In this document: piece by piece, positions 47,851 through 56,397 of the stretch
Numbering within the stretch: position 1 is the first letter of the stretch
How the letters are laid out: each line of letters starts with the position of its first letter
DNA from: Gemmatimonadota bacterium
Lineage (GTDB): Bacteria > Gemmatimonadota > Gemmatimonadetes > Gemmatimonadales > Gemmatimonadaceae
Length of the DNA: 64,000 bases
NCBI GenBank assembly: GCA_021324775.1
Contig: JAJPIM010000025.1
Location: 22,048-86,047 of the forward strand
Direction of reading: 5' to 3'
Made by a program: the position numbers and the translations under genes
The notes under the pieces: model-generated
The model's database searches: none
What the model saw: the letters and a program-made list of their open reading frames with translations, nothing else
What the model was told of the DNA's origin: nothing

Positions 47851-48276
47851 TTAGGTCTTCGGCGGTTCCGCTTTCGGCGGTACGCCGATCACCTTCACCC
47901 CCGCGCCACGCGCCACGTCCATCGCCCAGATCACATCCTGGTATTTGACGGCTGAATCACCCTTGACGAAGATGATCTTGTCGGGACGCGGCGCAAAGAT
48001 CTCCTGAAGACGCTGCCCGAGTTGGGCTTTGGTCACCGGCTGCTTGTTGACGGCGAACTGGTTGCCTGGCAGCACTTCCAGCACGATCTGGTCGGGCGGC
48101 TTCTGATCCGGTTGCGGCTGCTGCGTCGGATCCGGAAGCTGAATATCGATCGCCTTTCGTGACATCGGCACCACGATCATGAAGATGATCAGCAGCACCA
48201 ACAGCACGTCGATCATCGGCGTCACGTTTGGCTCATTGGTCAGTCCGCCACGCTCGTTCCCACCGCCCATAGCCAT
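47851..48276 (-). CDS. exbD: ExbD/TolR biopolymer transport protein
   Basis: 141 aa with one N-terminal span after NVTPMIDVLLVLLIIFMIVV, containing the conserved proton-path Asp. The periplasmic domain includes LEVLPGNQFAVNKQPV and KIIFVKGDSAVKYQDVIWAM. It works with ExbB to couple the proton gradient to TonB. The ATG overlaps the upstream exbD stop by one base (TAATG). Confidence 0.9.
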   Translation of the reverse strand: MAMGGGNERGGLTNEPNVTPMIDVLLVLLIIFMIVVPMSRKAIDIQLPDPTQQPQPDQKPPDQIVLEVLPGNQFAVNKQPVTKAQLGQRLQEIFAPRPDKIIFVKGDSAVKYQDVIWAMDVARGAGVKVIGVPPKAEPPKT

Positions 48277-48782
48277 TATGGAGTCCCTCCGGGCTTGGGC
48301 GCACCCGCAGCGGCCGCCTTCTCCTTGTCGGCCGTCAACGGATTATCGCCAACGACCGACGACCTCGTGCCCGGTACCTGGTCAGTGATCATGCCGGTCA
48401 CACGGACGCCATTCTTGGCCGCGACATCGAGCGCGTCCAGCACCTTGCCGTAGTTCAGCCCCTGGTCAGCCTTGAGGTACAGGATCTTGTCCTCGGTCCG
48501 GGCATCGTAGATCTGCTTCAGCATCGCCGGCAGATCCTCGGGCTTGATCGGCTTCTTGTTCAGGTAATAGCGCCCCCCGTTGTCAATGCCGAGCACCTGA
48601 TCGTTCTTCTCCTCGGGGTGCGCCTTGAGATTCATCCCCTTCGGTGGCGTCGCCTGAAATCCGGCGTTCAGTGCGGGGACGACGATCATGAAGATGATCA
48701 GCAGTACGAGCATGACGTCGATCATCGGCGTCACGTTCGGCTCGTTTTTTACACCGCCACCGCTGGTCGAAGACATTGCCAT
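48276..48782 (-). CDS. exbD: ExbD/TolR biopolymer transport protein
   Basis: 168 aa with NVTPMIDVMLVLLIIFMIVV as the span and Asp site, then periplasmic segments NGGRYYLNKKPIKPEDLPAM and KILYLKADQGLNYGKVLDAL. The extra C-terminal tail (ADKEKAAAAGAPKPGGTP) is longer than in the second copy. Two adjacent exbD genes with one exbB suggest a heteromeric ExbD stator or separate partners for the two TonB proteins. Confidence 0.9.
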   Translation of the reverse strand: MAMSSTSGGGVKNEPNVTPMIDVMLVLLIIFMIVVPALNAGFQATPPKGMNLKAHPEEKNDQVLGIDNGGRYYLNKKPIKPEDLPAMLKQIYDARTEDKILYLKADQGLNYGKVLDALDVAAKNGVRVTGMITDQVPGTRSSVVGDNPLTADKEKAAAAGAPKPGGTP

Positions 48783-48894
48783 GGTCTATCCCTCGAAACC
48801 CGCTGTCGATACCTGCTGGCGCGCACCGCTACCGGTACCCGCCGTGCGCGGGGCCATCGGCCGCCAGGGCCGGTGACCCCGCACGCGAATGGCG

Positions 48895-49635
48895 CTACTG
48901 CGTGATCGGCGCGCTGGAACTGGTCGCCGCGGTGTTGAACTCGCGGGTGAACCGGGACCGGCCGAACTCGCCGGAGACACCCTTGATCAGGTAGTCGATC
49001 ATCTCCTTCGAGGAGTACGTCATCTCGGCAGTCAGGTTGTCGATCTTGGTCTGGAAGTAGTTGTACGCCCACACCGCCGGAATAGCGACCAAGAGACCGA
49101 ACGCCGTCGTGATCAGCGCCTCGGCCACACCGGCCGAGATCGCGGTGATACCGCCCGAGCCCGACGCGGCCATGCCGGTGAACGCATTCACGATACCCAT
49201 CGTCGTTCCGAGAAGTCCGACGAACGGCGCGGTTGAACCGACGGTCGCCAGCACGCCCAGGCCGCGCTTGAGCAGCACGATGTTCATCAGCATCTCGCGC
49301 TCGACCGCGCGTTCCGCCGAGTTGATGTCGGCGACCGTCACCGAACCATCCTGAATCAGCGGCTTGATCTCGCCCAGCGCGCCACCGAGGACGCGGGCGA
49401 CGTGCGACTTCTTGTAACCTTCGGCCAGACGAATCGCCTCACCGAGGTTGTCCTCTTCGAGGAACTGCGAGAACTCGGGAGCGAACTTGAGGGTCTCGGC
49501 TTGTGCTCGCCGGAGCATCCACCACTTCTGGATCATGATCGTCAACGAGAATATCGACATGATCAAGAGCACGGCGACGATGCCCTTGGCGAACCAGCCC
49601 ATCGAGTAAAAGAGGTCGATCAACGACAGATTCAT
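48895..49635 (-). CDS. exbB: ExbB/TolQ/MotA-family proton channel protein
   Basis: 246 aa with three membrane spans (residues 15-38, 125-150, 170-192). GVLATVGSTAPFVGLLGTTM and AEALITTAFGLLVAIPAVWA are the two conserved helices that line the proton path. The N-terminal MNLSLIDLFYSMGWFAKGIV fits ExbB more than MotA. It lies 99 bases after tonB and 112 before the first exbD. Confidence 0.92.
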   Translation of the reverse strand: MNLSLIDLFYSMGWFAKGIVAVLLIMSIFSLTIMIQKWWMLRRAQAETLKFAPEFSQFLEEDNLGEAIRLAEGYKKSHVARVLGGALGEIKPLIQDGSVTVADINSAERAVEREMLMNIVLLKRGLGVLATVGSTAPFVGLLGTTMGIVNAFTGMAASGSGGITAISAGVAEALITTAFGLLVAIPAVWAYNYFQTKIDNLTAEMTYSSKEMIDYLIKGVSGEFGRSRFTREFNTAATSSSAPITQ

Positions 49636-49734
49636 TGCGGCGTCCTCGAGACTGAGGCGGGGTGATGATGCGGAATCGGGAACGGAACTGCGGGCACGCG
49701 CCGGCGATCGCCGGTCCGCGCTGTGGTGTCAGAC

Positions 49735-50436
49735 CTACTTCTGCAGCTTGAACGTGAACGGAAGCTGGACGAGCTCCTTGACCTTGCGGCCGCCGACCTC
49801 CGCCGGATAGAACTTCATCCTGGGCAGCGTGCTCTTGATTTCCTGCGTGAACAGGTCGTTGTCCGACTTGAGCACCTTGAACGTCGCCATGTCGGCCTTG
49901 CCCGTCGTGTCGATCACGAACTGCGCGAGGACCTCGCCCGGGATGCCGGCGCTCTGCAGCATGTCCGGATACCGCGGCGATGGACTGCCCGGCGCCTGTG
50001 CCGCCTGCTTCTCCACCTGGAAGTCGAAGTACGGCTGATCGCCCACGGGGCCCGTCCCGCCGGCGACACCCTTCGAGTTACCTCCCGCCACACCCTTCCC
50101 GGTGAAGTCCGCTTCGTCCGTCACCTTCTTCGTCAGGTCGACGTTCGGAATCACGTCAGGAATGTTCACGGGAGCGGTCAACACCTGAAATCCCTTCGGC
50201 GGCGGCGGCGCCACGATCACGTCCTTCGGCGGCGGCGGCTTCGGCGGCGGCGGCGGCTCCTTCTTCATCTCCGCGAACTGAATCTTCTCGACTTTCTCCT
50301 TCTCGTTCTTGATCGCTGCGTGCGCCGTGACGTAAATCGCACCCGTCAACAGCACGACGTGCGCAATGACGCTGAAGATCGTGCCACCAAGCGACCGCTG
50401 TTTCTTGGGCTTGGATTCCAACAGGGTGTTGAACAT
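49735..50436 (-). CDS. tonB: TonB energy transducer
   Basis: 233 aa from the ATG at 50436 (MFNTLLESKPKKQRSLGG), with GGGAG upstream. One membrane span (TIFSVIAHVVLLTGAIYVTA) is followed by the Pro/Lys stretch EPPPPPKPPPPKDVIVAPPP. The C-terminal TonB domain has PRYPDMLQSAGIPGEVLAQF (the YP and GxV signature), VLKSDNDLFTQEIKSTLPRM and FYPAEVGGRKVKELVQLPF. It transmits energy to outer membrane receptors. It is the first gene of the tonB-exbB-exbD-exbD-tonB cluster. No TonB-dependent receptor is in the window. Confidence 0.92.
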   Translation of the reverse strand: MFNTLLESKPKKQRSLGGTIFSVIAHVVLLTGAIYVTAHAAIKNEKEKVEKIQFAEMKKEPPPPPKPPPPKDVIVAPPPPKGFQVLTAPVNIPDVIPNVDLTKKVTDEADFTGKGVAGGNSKGVAGGTGPVGDQPYFDFQVEKQAAQAPGSPSPRYPDMLQSAGIPGEVLAQFVIDTTGKADMATFKVLKSDNDLFTQEIKSTLPRMKFYPAEVGGRKVKELVQLPFTFKLQK

Positions 50437-50538
50437 GACACTCCCGGAATCTGGTTCGGCCGCGCTCGGGTCGGAGCGGTTGCCCAAGAAGCTATCCGGC
50501 GCGCGTGACGCCGGAATTGGCTGAAGATTACGATTTGC

Positions 50539-52059
50539 TTAAGATCCCGCCCCGATGGGGCTGCGCGAACCGGTTGGCATGGGATCGCCAGGGACGACCG
50601 AGCCGTCCCCGACCGCGGGCAGGTGAACGGTGAAGAGGCTGCCCCGGCCCAGCCGCGATGTCGCGGTGATCGATCCGCCGTGCGCTTGTGCGATCCATTG
50701 GCTAATGGCAAGACCGAGGCCGAAGCCCCCGCGCTCCGACGCACGTGATCGTACCGGATCCGCACGCCAGAAACGCTCGAAGATGTGCGGCAGATCCGTC
50801 GCGCTGATCCCCACGCCCGTGTCGCGCACGGAATACGTGACGCCGTCGAGCCGGTGGCTGAGCGATACGTCGATGCGGCCGCCGCGCGGCGTGTATTTGA
50901 CGGCGTTCATCACGAGGTTCATGAACAATTGTCTCAACCGCGGCGCGTCCCCCAGGACCGTGGCCGGCTCGACGACCGGCAGTGACACGGTCAGACCTGC
51001 GTCCTCACCCAGGATGACGGCGGACTCGAAGACTTCGCGCACGAGCGGTTCGAGCGCGACGGGCTCGCGCACAATATCGAAGCGCCCCTCGTCCGCGCGC
51101 GCGAGCGTGAGCAGCGAGTCGACGAGATCCGACATCCGCCGCGTCTCCTGAAGCGCCTCTTCGAGCGCGACGAACTGCTCGGTCGATTGCGGCGGCGCAG
51201 ACATCGCACGCTCCACGTCCGCCCGGAGCACCGTCAGCGGTGTCTTGAGTTCGTGGCTCGCGTCCGCGGTGAATCGGCGCAAGGCGCCGAACGAGGTCTC
51301 GAGACGCGCGATCATCTCGTTCAGGGTCTCGTTCAGCCGCATCAGCTCATCGCCGGCGCCATCCACCGCCAGCCGCCGGTGCAGGCTGCGGCCATCACTG
51401 ATTGCCTGCACTTCATTAATAATGACGTCCACCGGCCGGAACGCGCGGCCCGCGATCCCGTATGCCCCAGCAATCGATATCAGCACCACCAGGATCGCCA
51501 GCGCCAGCCCGCCCGTCCGCGGATCGGTGGGCCCCGGATCGCCGCTCGCGAGATCCACGCCCGCCACGACACGCGCCACCGCAGTACCGCCCGGAATCTT
51601 GGTATCGGCGGTGATGAGCAGGACACGATCCGACAGACGAATCTGATGCACGGGCTCGCTCGCGGGCATGGTGATCGCGATCCGGCTGAGCTGCACCTGA
51701 TCGTCGGGATCGAGCTGCCGCACCGCGAAGGAGTTGTAGAGTGTGCGTCCTGCGGAATCGAGCACCAGCACGTAGTCCGGCAACCCCTCGAGCACGTTAC
51801 GGAGCGCCGGGGTGACGACGTGGATCGCTTCGCTCGATGGACCGAGCAGCGGGTCCGAGGTGGCCGTGACCGGCTCTCCCGTGGCGGCGACCCGGGCCAC
51901 GATGCGAGCCGCGAGATCCGCATCTTCATTCGCCTGGCGCGCGAGCTGGTTCGCCCGGTCGGTCCGCTGCGCGGCGAACAGCACCCCTCCCAGGGCCGTG
52001 ACCGTCGCGAACATGGTGATCGCGTAGGCCCCCGTGAGGCGCGCCCGGATGCTGGCCAT
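50539..52059 (-). CDS. Sensor histidine kinase (OmpR-type two-component system)
   Basis: 506 aa. Two membrane spans flank a periplasmic sensor of about 155 residues. A HAMP-like linker follows, then HisKA with the phospho-acceptor in FTADASHELKTPLTVLRADV and an HATPase (LFMNLVMNAVKYTPRGG, VRDTGVGISATDLPHIFERF, GFGLGLAISQWIAQAHGGSI). The adjacent response regulator lies 9 bases upstream. The signal is unknown. Confidence 0.92.
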   Translation of the reverse strand: MASIRARLTGAYAITMFATVTALGGVLFAAQRTDRANQLARQANEDADLAARIVARVAATGEPVTATSDPLLGPSSEAIHVVTPALRNVLEGLPDYVLVLDSAGRTLYNSFAVRQLDPDDQVQLSRIAITMPASEPVHQIRLSDRVLLITADTKIPGGTAVARVVAGVDLASGDPGPTDPRTGGLALAILVVLISIAGAYGIAGRAFRPVDVIINEVQAISDGRSLHRRLAVDGAGDELMRLNETLNEMIARLETSFGALRRFTADASHELKTPLTVLRADVERAMSAPPQSTEQFVALEEALQETRRMSDLVDSLLTLARADEGRFDIVREPVALEPLVREVFESAVILGEDAGLTVSLPVVEPATVLGDAPRLRQLFMNLVMNAVKYTPRGGRIDVSLSHRLDGVTYSVRDTGVGISATDLPHIFERFWRADPVRSRASERGGFGLGLAISQWIAQAHGGSITATSRLGRGSLFTVHLPAVGDGSVVPGDPMPTGSRSPIGAGS

Positions 52060-52068
52060 ACGGGTAAG

Positions 52069-52737
52069 CTACCCCTTCATCACATATCCCACACCCCGCA
52101 CCGTCGAGATCAGCCGCCGGTCGTGCTTGACGTCGATCTTCTTCCGCAGGTGATTGATCACCACGTCCACGATGTTGGTGCCGGGGTCGAAGTGGTATCC
52201 CCACGCGTATTCGGTGATCAGGGTCCGGCTCATGACTTTGCCGGCGTGCCGCATCAGATACTCCAGCACGGCGTACTCCTTGGGCGTGAGGTCGATCGGG
52301 GCTCCGTCCCGCCGCACCTCGCGCGCGTCCTGGTCGAGCACCAGATCTCCGACGCGGATGGTCGGCGAGACGAGCCCGCGCGGGCGGCGCGACAGCGCCT
52401 CGACCCGCGCCAGCAGTTCCTCGAACGCGAACGGCTTGGTCACGTAATCGTCCGCGCCCGCCCGCAGGGTCTCGACTTTCGCATCCACCGCGTCCTGGGC
52501 GGTCAGCACGAGGACCGGCCGCTCGAAGCCGCGCGCGCGCAGGGTGTGCAACACCTGGATGCCGGACTTGCCGGGCAGCCGCAGGTCGAGGATCACGAGG
52601 TCGTACGCATCGGAGGCGGCCATCCGCTCGCCTTCCTCGCCGTTCGCGACGAGGTCCACGCCCCACCGTTGCTCTTCAAGCCCCCGCTTGACGAACTGCC
52701 CGACGGTCGGGTCGTCCTCGATCACCAGGATCTTCAT
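52069..52737 (-). CDS. OmpR/PhoB-family response regulator
   Basis: 222 aa. The receiver domain has the acidic pair in VIEDDPTVG, the phospho-Asp in DLVILDLRLPGKSGIQVL and the late KPFAFEELLARVEAL. The winged-helix DNA-binding domain has DLTPKEYAVLEYLMRHAGKV and VVINHLRKKIDVKHDRRLIS, ending VRGVGYVMKG. It pairs with the kinase just downstream (9-base gap). Targets unknown. Confidence 0.93.
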   Translation of the reverse strand: MKILVIEDDPTVGQFVKRGLEEQRWGVDLVANGEEGERMAASDAYDLVILDLRLPGKSGIQVLHTLRARGFERPVLVLTAQDAVDAKVETLRAGADDYVTKPFAFEELLARVEALSRRPRGLVSPTIRVGDLVLDQDAREVRRDGAPIDLTPKEYAVLEYLMRHAGKVMSRTLITEYAWGYHFDPGTNIVDVVINHLRKKIDVKHDRRLISTVRGVGYVMKG

Positions 52738-52757
52738 GATCCATCCAATCTACGCCC

Positions 52758-54128
52758 TTATCCGCTCCTCGGCCTGACGAAGCCGTACTCTCGGATCTTC
52801 CGGTACAGCGTCTTGGACGAGATGCCGAGCTGGGTCGCGGCGCGCCCCTGATGCCAGTTGGAACGGGCCAGAATCGCCTCGATGTGCCGGCGCTCGAGAT
52901 CGGCCAGCGTGAGCTGCTGCGACTCCGTTTCCGACCCGTTCGCATGGGCCGCCTGGCTCGCCAGCGGCAGATCGTTGCGGGTGATGACTCCGGACGACGC
53001 GAGTAGCACGGCCCGTTCGATCACATTGCGCAGTTCCCGGACATTGCCCGGCCACGGATAGCTCTCCAGCGCGGCGATCGCGTCCGCGGTCAGCGCCGGC
53101 GGTACCGATCCCCCGAACACCCGCAGGAAATGACTCGCCAGCAGCGAGATATCCACGACCCGCTCGCGGAGCGGCGGCAGCGAGATGCTGATCGTGTTGA
53201 TCCGGTAATACAGATCGCTGCGGAATGCCTTGGTGGCGACGGCCGCCGCGAGATCAGTTTTGGTCGCCGCGACCACGCGCGCGTCGATGTCGAGCTTCTG
53301 GGTGCCGCCCTGCCGCACGTAACTGCCGGTCTCCAGCGCCCGCAGCAGTTTGCCCTGTGACTTGACGTCGAGTGCGCCGACTTCGTCGAGGAACAACGTG
53401 CCCCCGCTCGCCAGCTCGAACGCACCCGGCTTGCGCTTGAGCACTCCGGGTATCGAGCCCTTCTCGTGGCCGAACAACTCGCTCTCCATCTGGCTGTCGC
53501 CGAGCGCGGCGCAATCGACGTGCACCATCCCGCCGCCAGCCTCACCCCGCCCGGACAGCCGGTGCAACTGGCGCGCGATCAGCTCCTTCCCGGTCCCCGG
53601 CTCGCCGCTGATGAGAACTGGCGAGTCACTCTTCGCGACCCGCTCCACGAGCGCCAGGACCGACTCCATGGGTGGATACCGAGTGACCAGCTCCGCCATC
53701 GAGTCTGCACGCTCGAGGCGCGACTGCAGCAGCGCATTCTGGCGCGCGAGCTGCCGCTTCTCCCACGCACGCCGGACCAGGACATCGATCTCGGCCATCC
53801 GGTACGGCTTGGACAGGTAGTCGTAGGCGCCGAGCCGGATCGCGGTGATCGCAGTCTCGATCGTGCCGTTGCCGGTGATGATGATCACCTGTGGCGGCGC
53901 AGGCTCGTCGACGACCTGGCGCAGCACTTCGAGGCCATCCAGCTCCGGCATCACGATGTCGAGCAATGCCACGTCGAATGCATCCCGGCGGAGCGCGTCG
54001 AGCGCCGCCCGGCCGTCGCGAACGACGGTGACCGCGTGTCCGCGGCTGGTCAGAAACTGCTCCAGGACGGTGCCGAGCATCTCTTCATCCTCGGCAATCA
54101 GAACTTTGATGCGTGCGGGTTCCTTCAT
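52758..54128 (-). CDS. NtrC-family response regulator with degenerate GAFTGA loop
   Basis: 456 aa. The receiver (VLIAEDEEMLGTVLEQFL, phospho-Asp D57 in ALLDIVMPELDGLEV) is followed by an AAA+ domain. Walker A is GEPGTGKELIARQL (175-188) and Walker B is GGTLFLDEVGAL. The Fis-type HTH is at the end (RRHIEAILARSNWHQGRAAT, LGISSKTLYRKIREYGF). The sigma54-contacting GAFTGA loop, which follows GHEK in this family, reads GSIPGV at 224-229, so contact with sigma54 is probably lost. It may act as a sigma70-type activator or repressor. The start overlaps the partner kinase gene as ATGA. Confidence 0.9.
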   Translation of the reverse strand: MKEPARIKVLIAEDEEMLGTVLEQFLTSRGHAVTVVRDGRAALDALRRDAFDVALLDIVMPELDGLEVLRQVVDEPAPPQVIIITGNGTIETAITAIRLGAYDYLSKPYRMAEIDVLVRRAWEKRQLARQNALLQSRLERADSMAELVTRYPPMESVLALVERVAKSDSPVLISGEPGTGKELIARQLHRLSGRGEAGGGMVHVDCAALGDSQMESELFGHEKGSIPGVLKRKPGAFELASGGTLFLDEVGALDVKSQGKLLRALETGSYVRQGGTQKLDIDARVVAATKTDLAAAVATKAFRSDLYYRINTISISLPPLRERVVDISLLASHFLRVFGGSVPPALTADAIAALESYPWPGNVRELRNVIERAVLLASSGVITRNDLPLASQAAHANGSETESQQLTLADLERRHIEAILARSNWHQGRAATQLGISSKTLYRKIREYGFVRPRSG

Positions 54129-55567
54129 GCGCGTCGCCTCATATCAACCTGCTTGTCGGTGTGCCTGCCGGCCGGTTGGCCGCCCTGTGCATCGGATGCG
54201 GCGGTGATCGCCGCCGGGAGAATCACTCTGAACGTGCTGCCCTTGCCGGGCTCACTCTCGACTTCCATCCGGCCACCGTGATCGGCCACGATGCCGTAGC
54301 AGACGGAGAGCCCAAGACCGGTGCCGCGCCCGGGCGGCTTGGTCGTGTAGAACGGCTCGAAGATCTTGCGGAGCGCCGACCGGGGAATGCCGGTCCCCTC
54401 ATCGATCACTTCGGCGATTACGCCCAACTCGGCACCACGCCCTTTCGCCCGCCGCGTCCGGATCGTGATGCTCCCCGCCTCATCGATGGCATCAGCGGCA
54501 TTGAGCAGCAGCGCCATGAACACCTGGACGAGCTGCTCCGGGTTCGCGCTCACCACGATGCCATGCTCGGTGTCGAGCTCCGAGTGTACGGTGACCGATT
54601 TGAATCGCTTGTGGTGCTTGAGCAGAAAGAGGGTCTGCTCGACGACGGCATTGATGCCGACCAGGGCCCGATCGGCCGGTCTGGCACGGCTGAAGTCCAG
54701 CAGCCCCTCGACGATGCCTTTGCACCGCCTGACCTCCGCCTCGATCACGCGCAGGTACTCGGCATGCTGTCCCGGTACCGTGGCGCCGGCATCGCCGCCT
54801 GGCGCGGCCGCTCGCGGCGAACTCGCCGGCCCATCGCCGAAATGCAGCGCCATGGTCTCCGCACAGGCCGCGATAGTCGCCAGGGGATTGTTGATCTCGT
54901 GCATCACGCCAGCGGCCAACTGGCCGATCGCCGCAAGTTTCTCGGTGTGGGCGAGACGCGATTCGGCTTCTTTCCACGCCGTCACGTCCTCGCCCACCGT
55001 GATGACGTGCGTGACGTCGCCACCATCGGCCCTCAGCGGAATCTTGGAGATGCGATAGATCCTGGGTGACTGGCCAGCTGACGATGCCGGCGACTCCGTC
55101 TCGTACTGGTGCAGCTCGCCCGAGGCGAACACGGCGTCGTACTCTTCGCGGAGCGATTCCGCAGGCTGGCGGTGCAGCACCTCGAAGATCGTTCGGCCAA
55201 GCGCCTCACCCCGGGCGATGCCCTGGAGCCCGGTCTCGCGCGTGTGGTTCCACGCCTGAACCCGGTACTCGCGATCCACGACATAGAGTCCGACCGGCAG
55301 CGCATCGACGACTTGTTCAATGAAGTGCCGCTGAGCTTTGACCTCGCGGGTGCGTGCGCCGAGTTCACGCTCCAGCTCGCTAAGCGCCTCGCGCACGGCA
55401 TCCATCACACGCGGGGCGGCAGCGTCAGCGGAACCGGGCATCCTCTCGATCGTGGCCGCCAGCGTCGCGAGGGCCCGTCGCGCGTTCGACGCTGCCCCCG
55501 TGTGGCTTGCCGCCTCGCGATCCGCTCCTGTAGCACGCACCCTCGGCATTCTCACCCGAGCGCTCAT
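54125..55567 (-). CDS. Cytoplasmic PAS-domain histidine kinase (NtrB-like)
   Basis: 480 aa without membrane spans. A coiled helical N-terminus leads to a PAS domain (IEQVVDALPVGLYVVDREYR, VQAWNHTRETGLQGI). HisKA follows (LAAIGQLAAGVMHEINNPLA, His in the MHE motif), then HATPase (FMALLLNAADAIDEAGS, EGTGIPRSALRKIFEPFYTT, GTGLGLSVCYGIVADHGG). It would phosphorylate the NtrC-like regulator immediately downstream. The PAS domain suggests a cytoplasmic redox or ligand signal. Confidence 0.92.
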   Translation of the reverse strand: MSARVRMPRVRATGADREAASHTGAASNARRALATLAATIERMPGSADAAAPRVMDAVREALSELERELGARTREVKAQRHFIEQVVDALPVGLYVVDREYRVQAWNHTRETGLQGIARGEALGRTIFEVLHRQPAESLREEYDAVFASGELHQYETESPASSAGQSPRIYRISKIPLRADGGDVTHVITVGEDVTAWKEAESRLAHTEKLAAIGQLAAGVMHEINNPLATIAACAETMALHFGDGPASSPRAAAPGGDAGATVPGQHAEYLRVIEAEVRRCKGIVEGLLDFSRARPADRALVGINAVVEQTLFLLKHHKRFKSVTVHSELDTEHGIVVSANPEQLVQVFMALLLNAADAIDEAGSITIRTRRAKGRGAELGVIAEVIDEGTGIPRSALRKIFEPFYTTKPPGRGTGLGLSVCYGIVADHGGRMEVESEPGKGSTFRVILPAAITAASDAQGGQPAGRHTDKQVDMRRRA

Positions 55568-55778
55568 TCATCCTCCCAACCGCGGGTCCGAGATGCGCGC
55601 TCAGCTCATACTGTAGAGGACGCCTCTCGGACAACATGACCGAATCGAGGGGACAAAGGTCACACGGGAGGGTGGCCAGCCCGCCGCGGCCCCCTCTGGG
55701 CCGGGGGGCAAGTCCAGCAGCGCCAGCGGACTAGAGGGTATTCGCGGACGCCTCCGGCACGATGTCTGCAACCAGACC

Positions 55779-55806
55779 GGAGCGGACGTTTGTCTCGGTC
55801 CGCTCC
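55779..55806 (+). promoter_or_regulatory. Inverted repeat in the hsp20 leader
   Basis: Perfect 9-base arms GGAGCGGAC (55779-55787) and GTCCGCTCC (55798-55806) enclose 10 bases. They end 5-6 bases before the hsp20 Shine-Dalgarno sequence. The geometry resembles CIRCE (9-N9-9), but the sequence does not match it. An RNA thermometer hairpin or repressor operator is possible. Confidence 0.45.
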
Positions 55807-55826
55807 CGAAAGACGGAGGAGGAGAC

Positions 55827-56273
55827 ATGGAGTTCGGGGCCAGCGTGACCCCCCCTGGCTTTGGCCTGCGCCGTGAGATCGACCGCATCGTCGGCGACGC
55901 CTTCACCCGGAAGGCGCGCGACCGCCGGCGCTTGTCTTCGGTGCCTTCCATGGAAATGCGGGAAACCGACCGCGAGCTGACGGTGCTGGTCGAACTCCCC
56001 AATGCCAACTTCGCCGGCGTCGACATCAGTGTGCGCGATGGTGTGCTCACGGTCTGCGAACGGACGCAGCCGGCGGCGGACATGCACGATCAGCCGCACG
56101 GCGCTACCGAGCGGCGGGACAGTTCGTTTCAGCAATCGGTACAGTTGCCGACAGACGCCGACGAAACGGGGATCGTGCCGCAGCTCGACGGCGCCGTGCT
56201 GACCGTGCGCATACCCAAAGTCCGCGCTGCCGCACCCAGCGCGCGTCCTCGCATCACGCAGAGGAGAACGTAG
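55827..56273 (+). CDS. Hsp20 small heat shock protein
   Basis: 148 aa with the alpha-crystallin domain: MEMRETDRELTVLVELPNAN, GVDISVRDGVLTVCERT, SFQQSVQLPTDADETGIVP and LDGAVLTVRIPKV, the IxI-containing end. A strong GGAGGAGAC site precedes the ATG. ATP-independent holdase chaperone. It lies in a divergent pair with the PAS kinase, and no other heat shock gene is near. The stop is immediately followed by the purine-rich inverted repeat. Confidence 0.9.
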   Translation: MEFGASVTPPGFGLRREIDRIVGDAFTRKARDRRRLSSVPSMEMRETDRELTVLVELPNANFAGVDISVRDGVLTVCERTQPAADMHDQPHGATERRDSSFQQSVQLPTDADETGIVPQLDGAVLTVRIPKVRAAAPSARPRITQRRT

Positions 56274-56397
56274 AGAGGGGAGAAAGCAGAGAGGAGAAAA
56301 ACAGAAAGGAGAAAAACAGAAAGGAGAAAGGAGACGCCAGTGTTGCTCGTCTCCTTTCTCTTTTCTGTTTTTCTCCTCTCTGCTTTCTGTCTCTCGC
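56272..56397. repeat. Long homopurine/homopyrimidine inverted repeat downstream of hsp20
   Basis: Bases 56272-56336 are nearly all purine and 56348-56396 nearly all pyrimidine, separated by 11 bases (56337-56347). The right arm is the reverse complement of the left with one difference in length. The left arm carries the 15-mer AGAAAAACAGAAAGG twice (56295-56309 and 56310-56324), while the right arm has it once. The result is a stem of more than 45 base pairs with a bulge. It may end the hsp20 transcript or form an H-DNA/triplex structure; no U-tract follows. Confidence 0.8.

Noticed and set aside
55779..55806. CIRCE operator for HrcA
   Set aside because: Arm length is right but the sequence GGAGCGGAC does not match the CIRCE arm TTAGCACTC.
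56272..56397. The GA-rich tandem units as a CRISPR array
   Set aside because: There are only two identical 15-mers with no spacers, and they are part of an inverted repeat.
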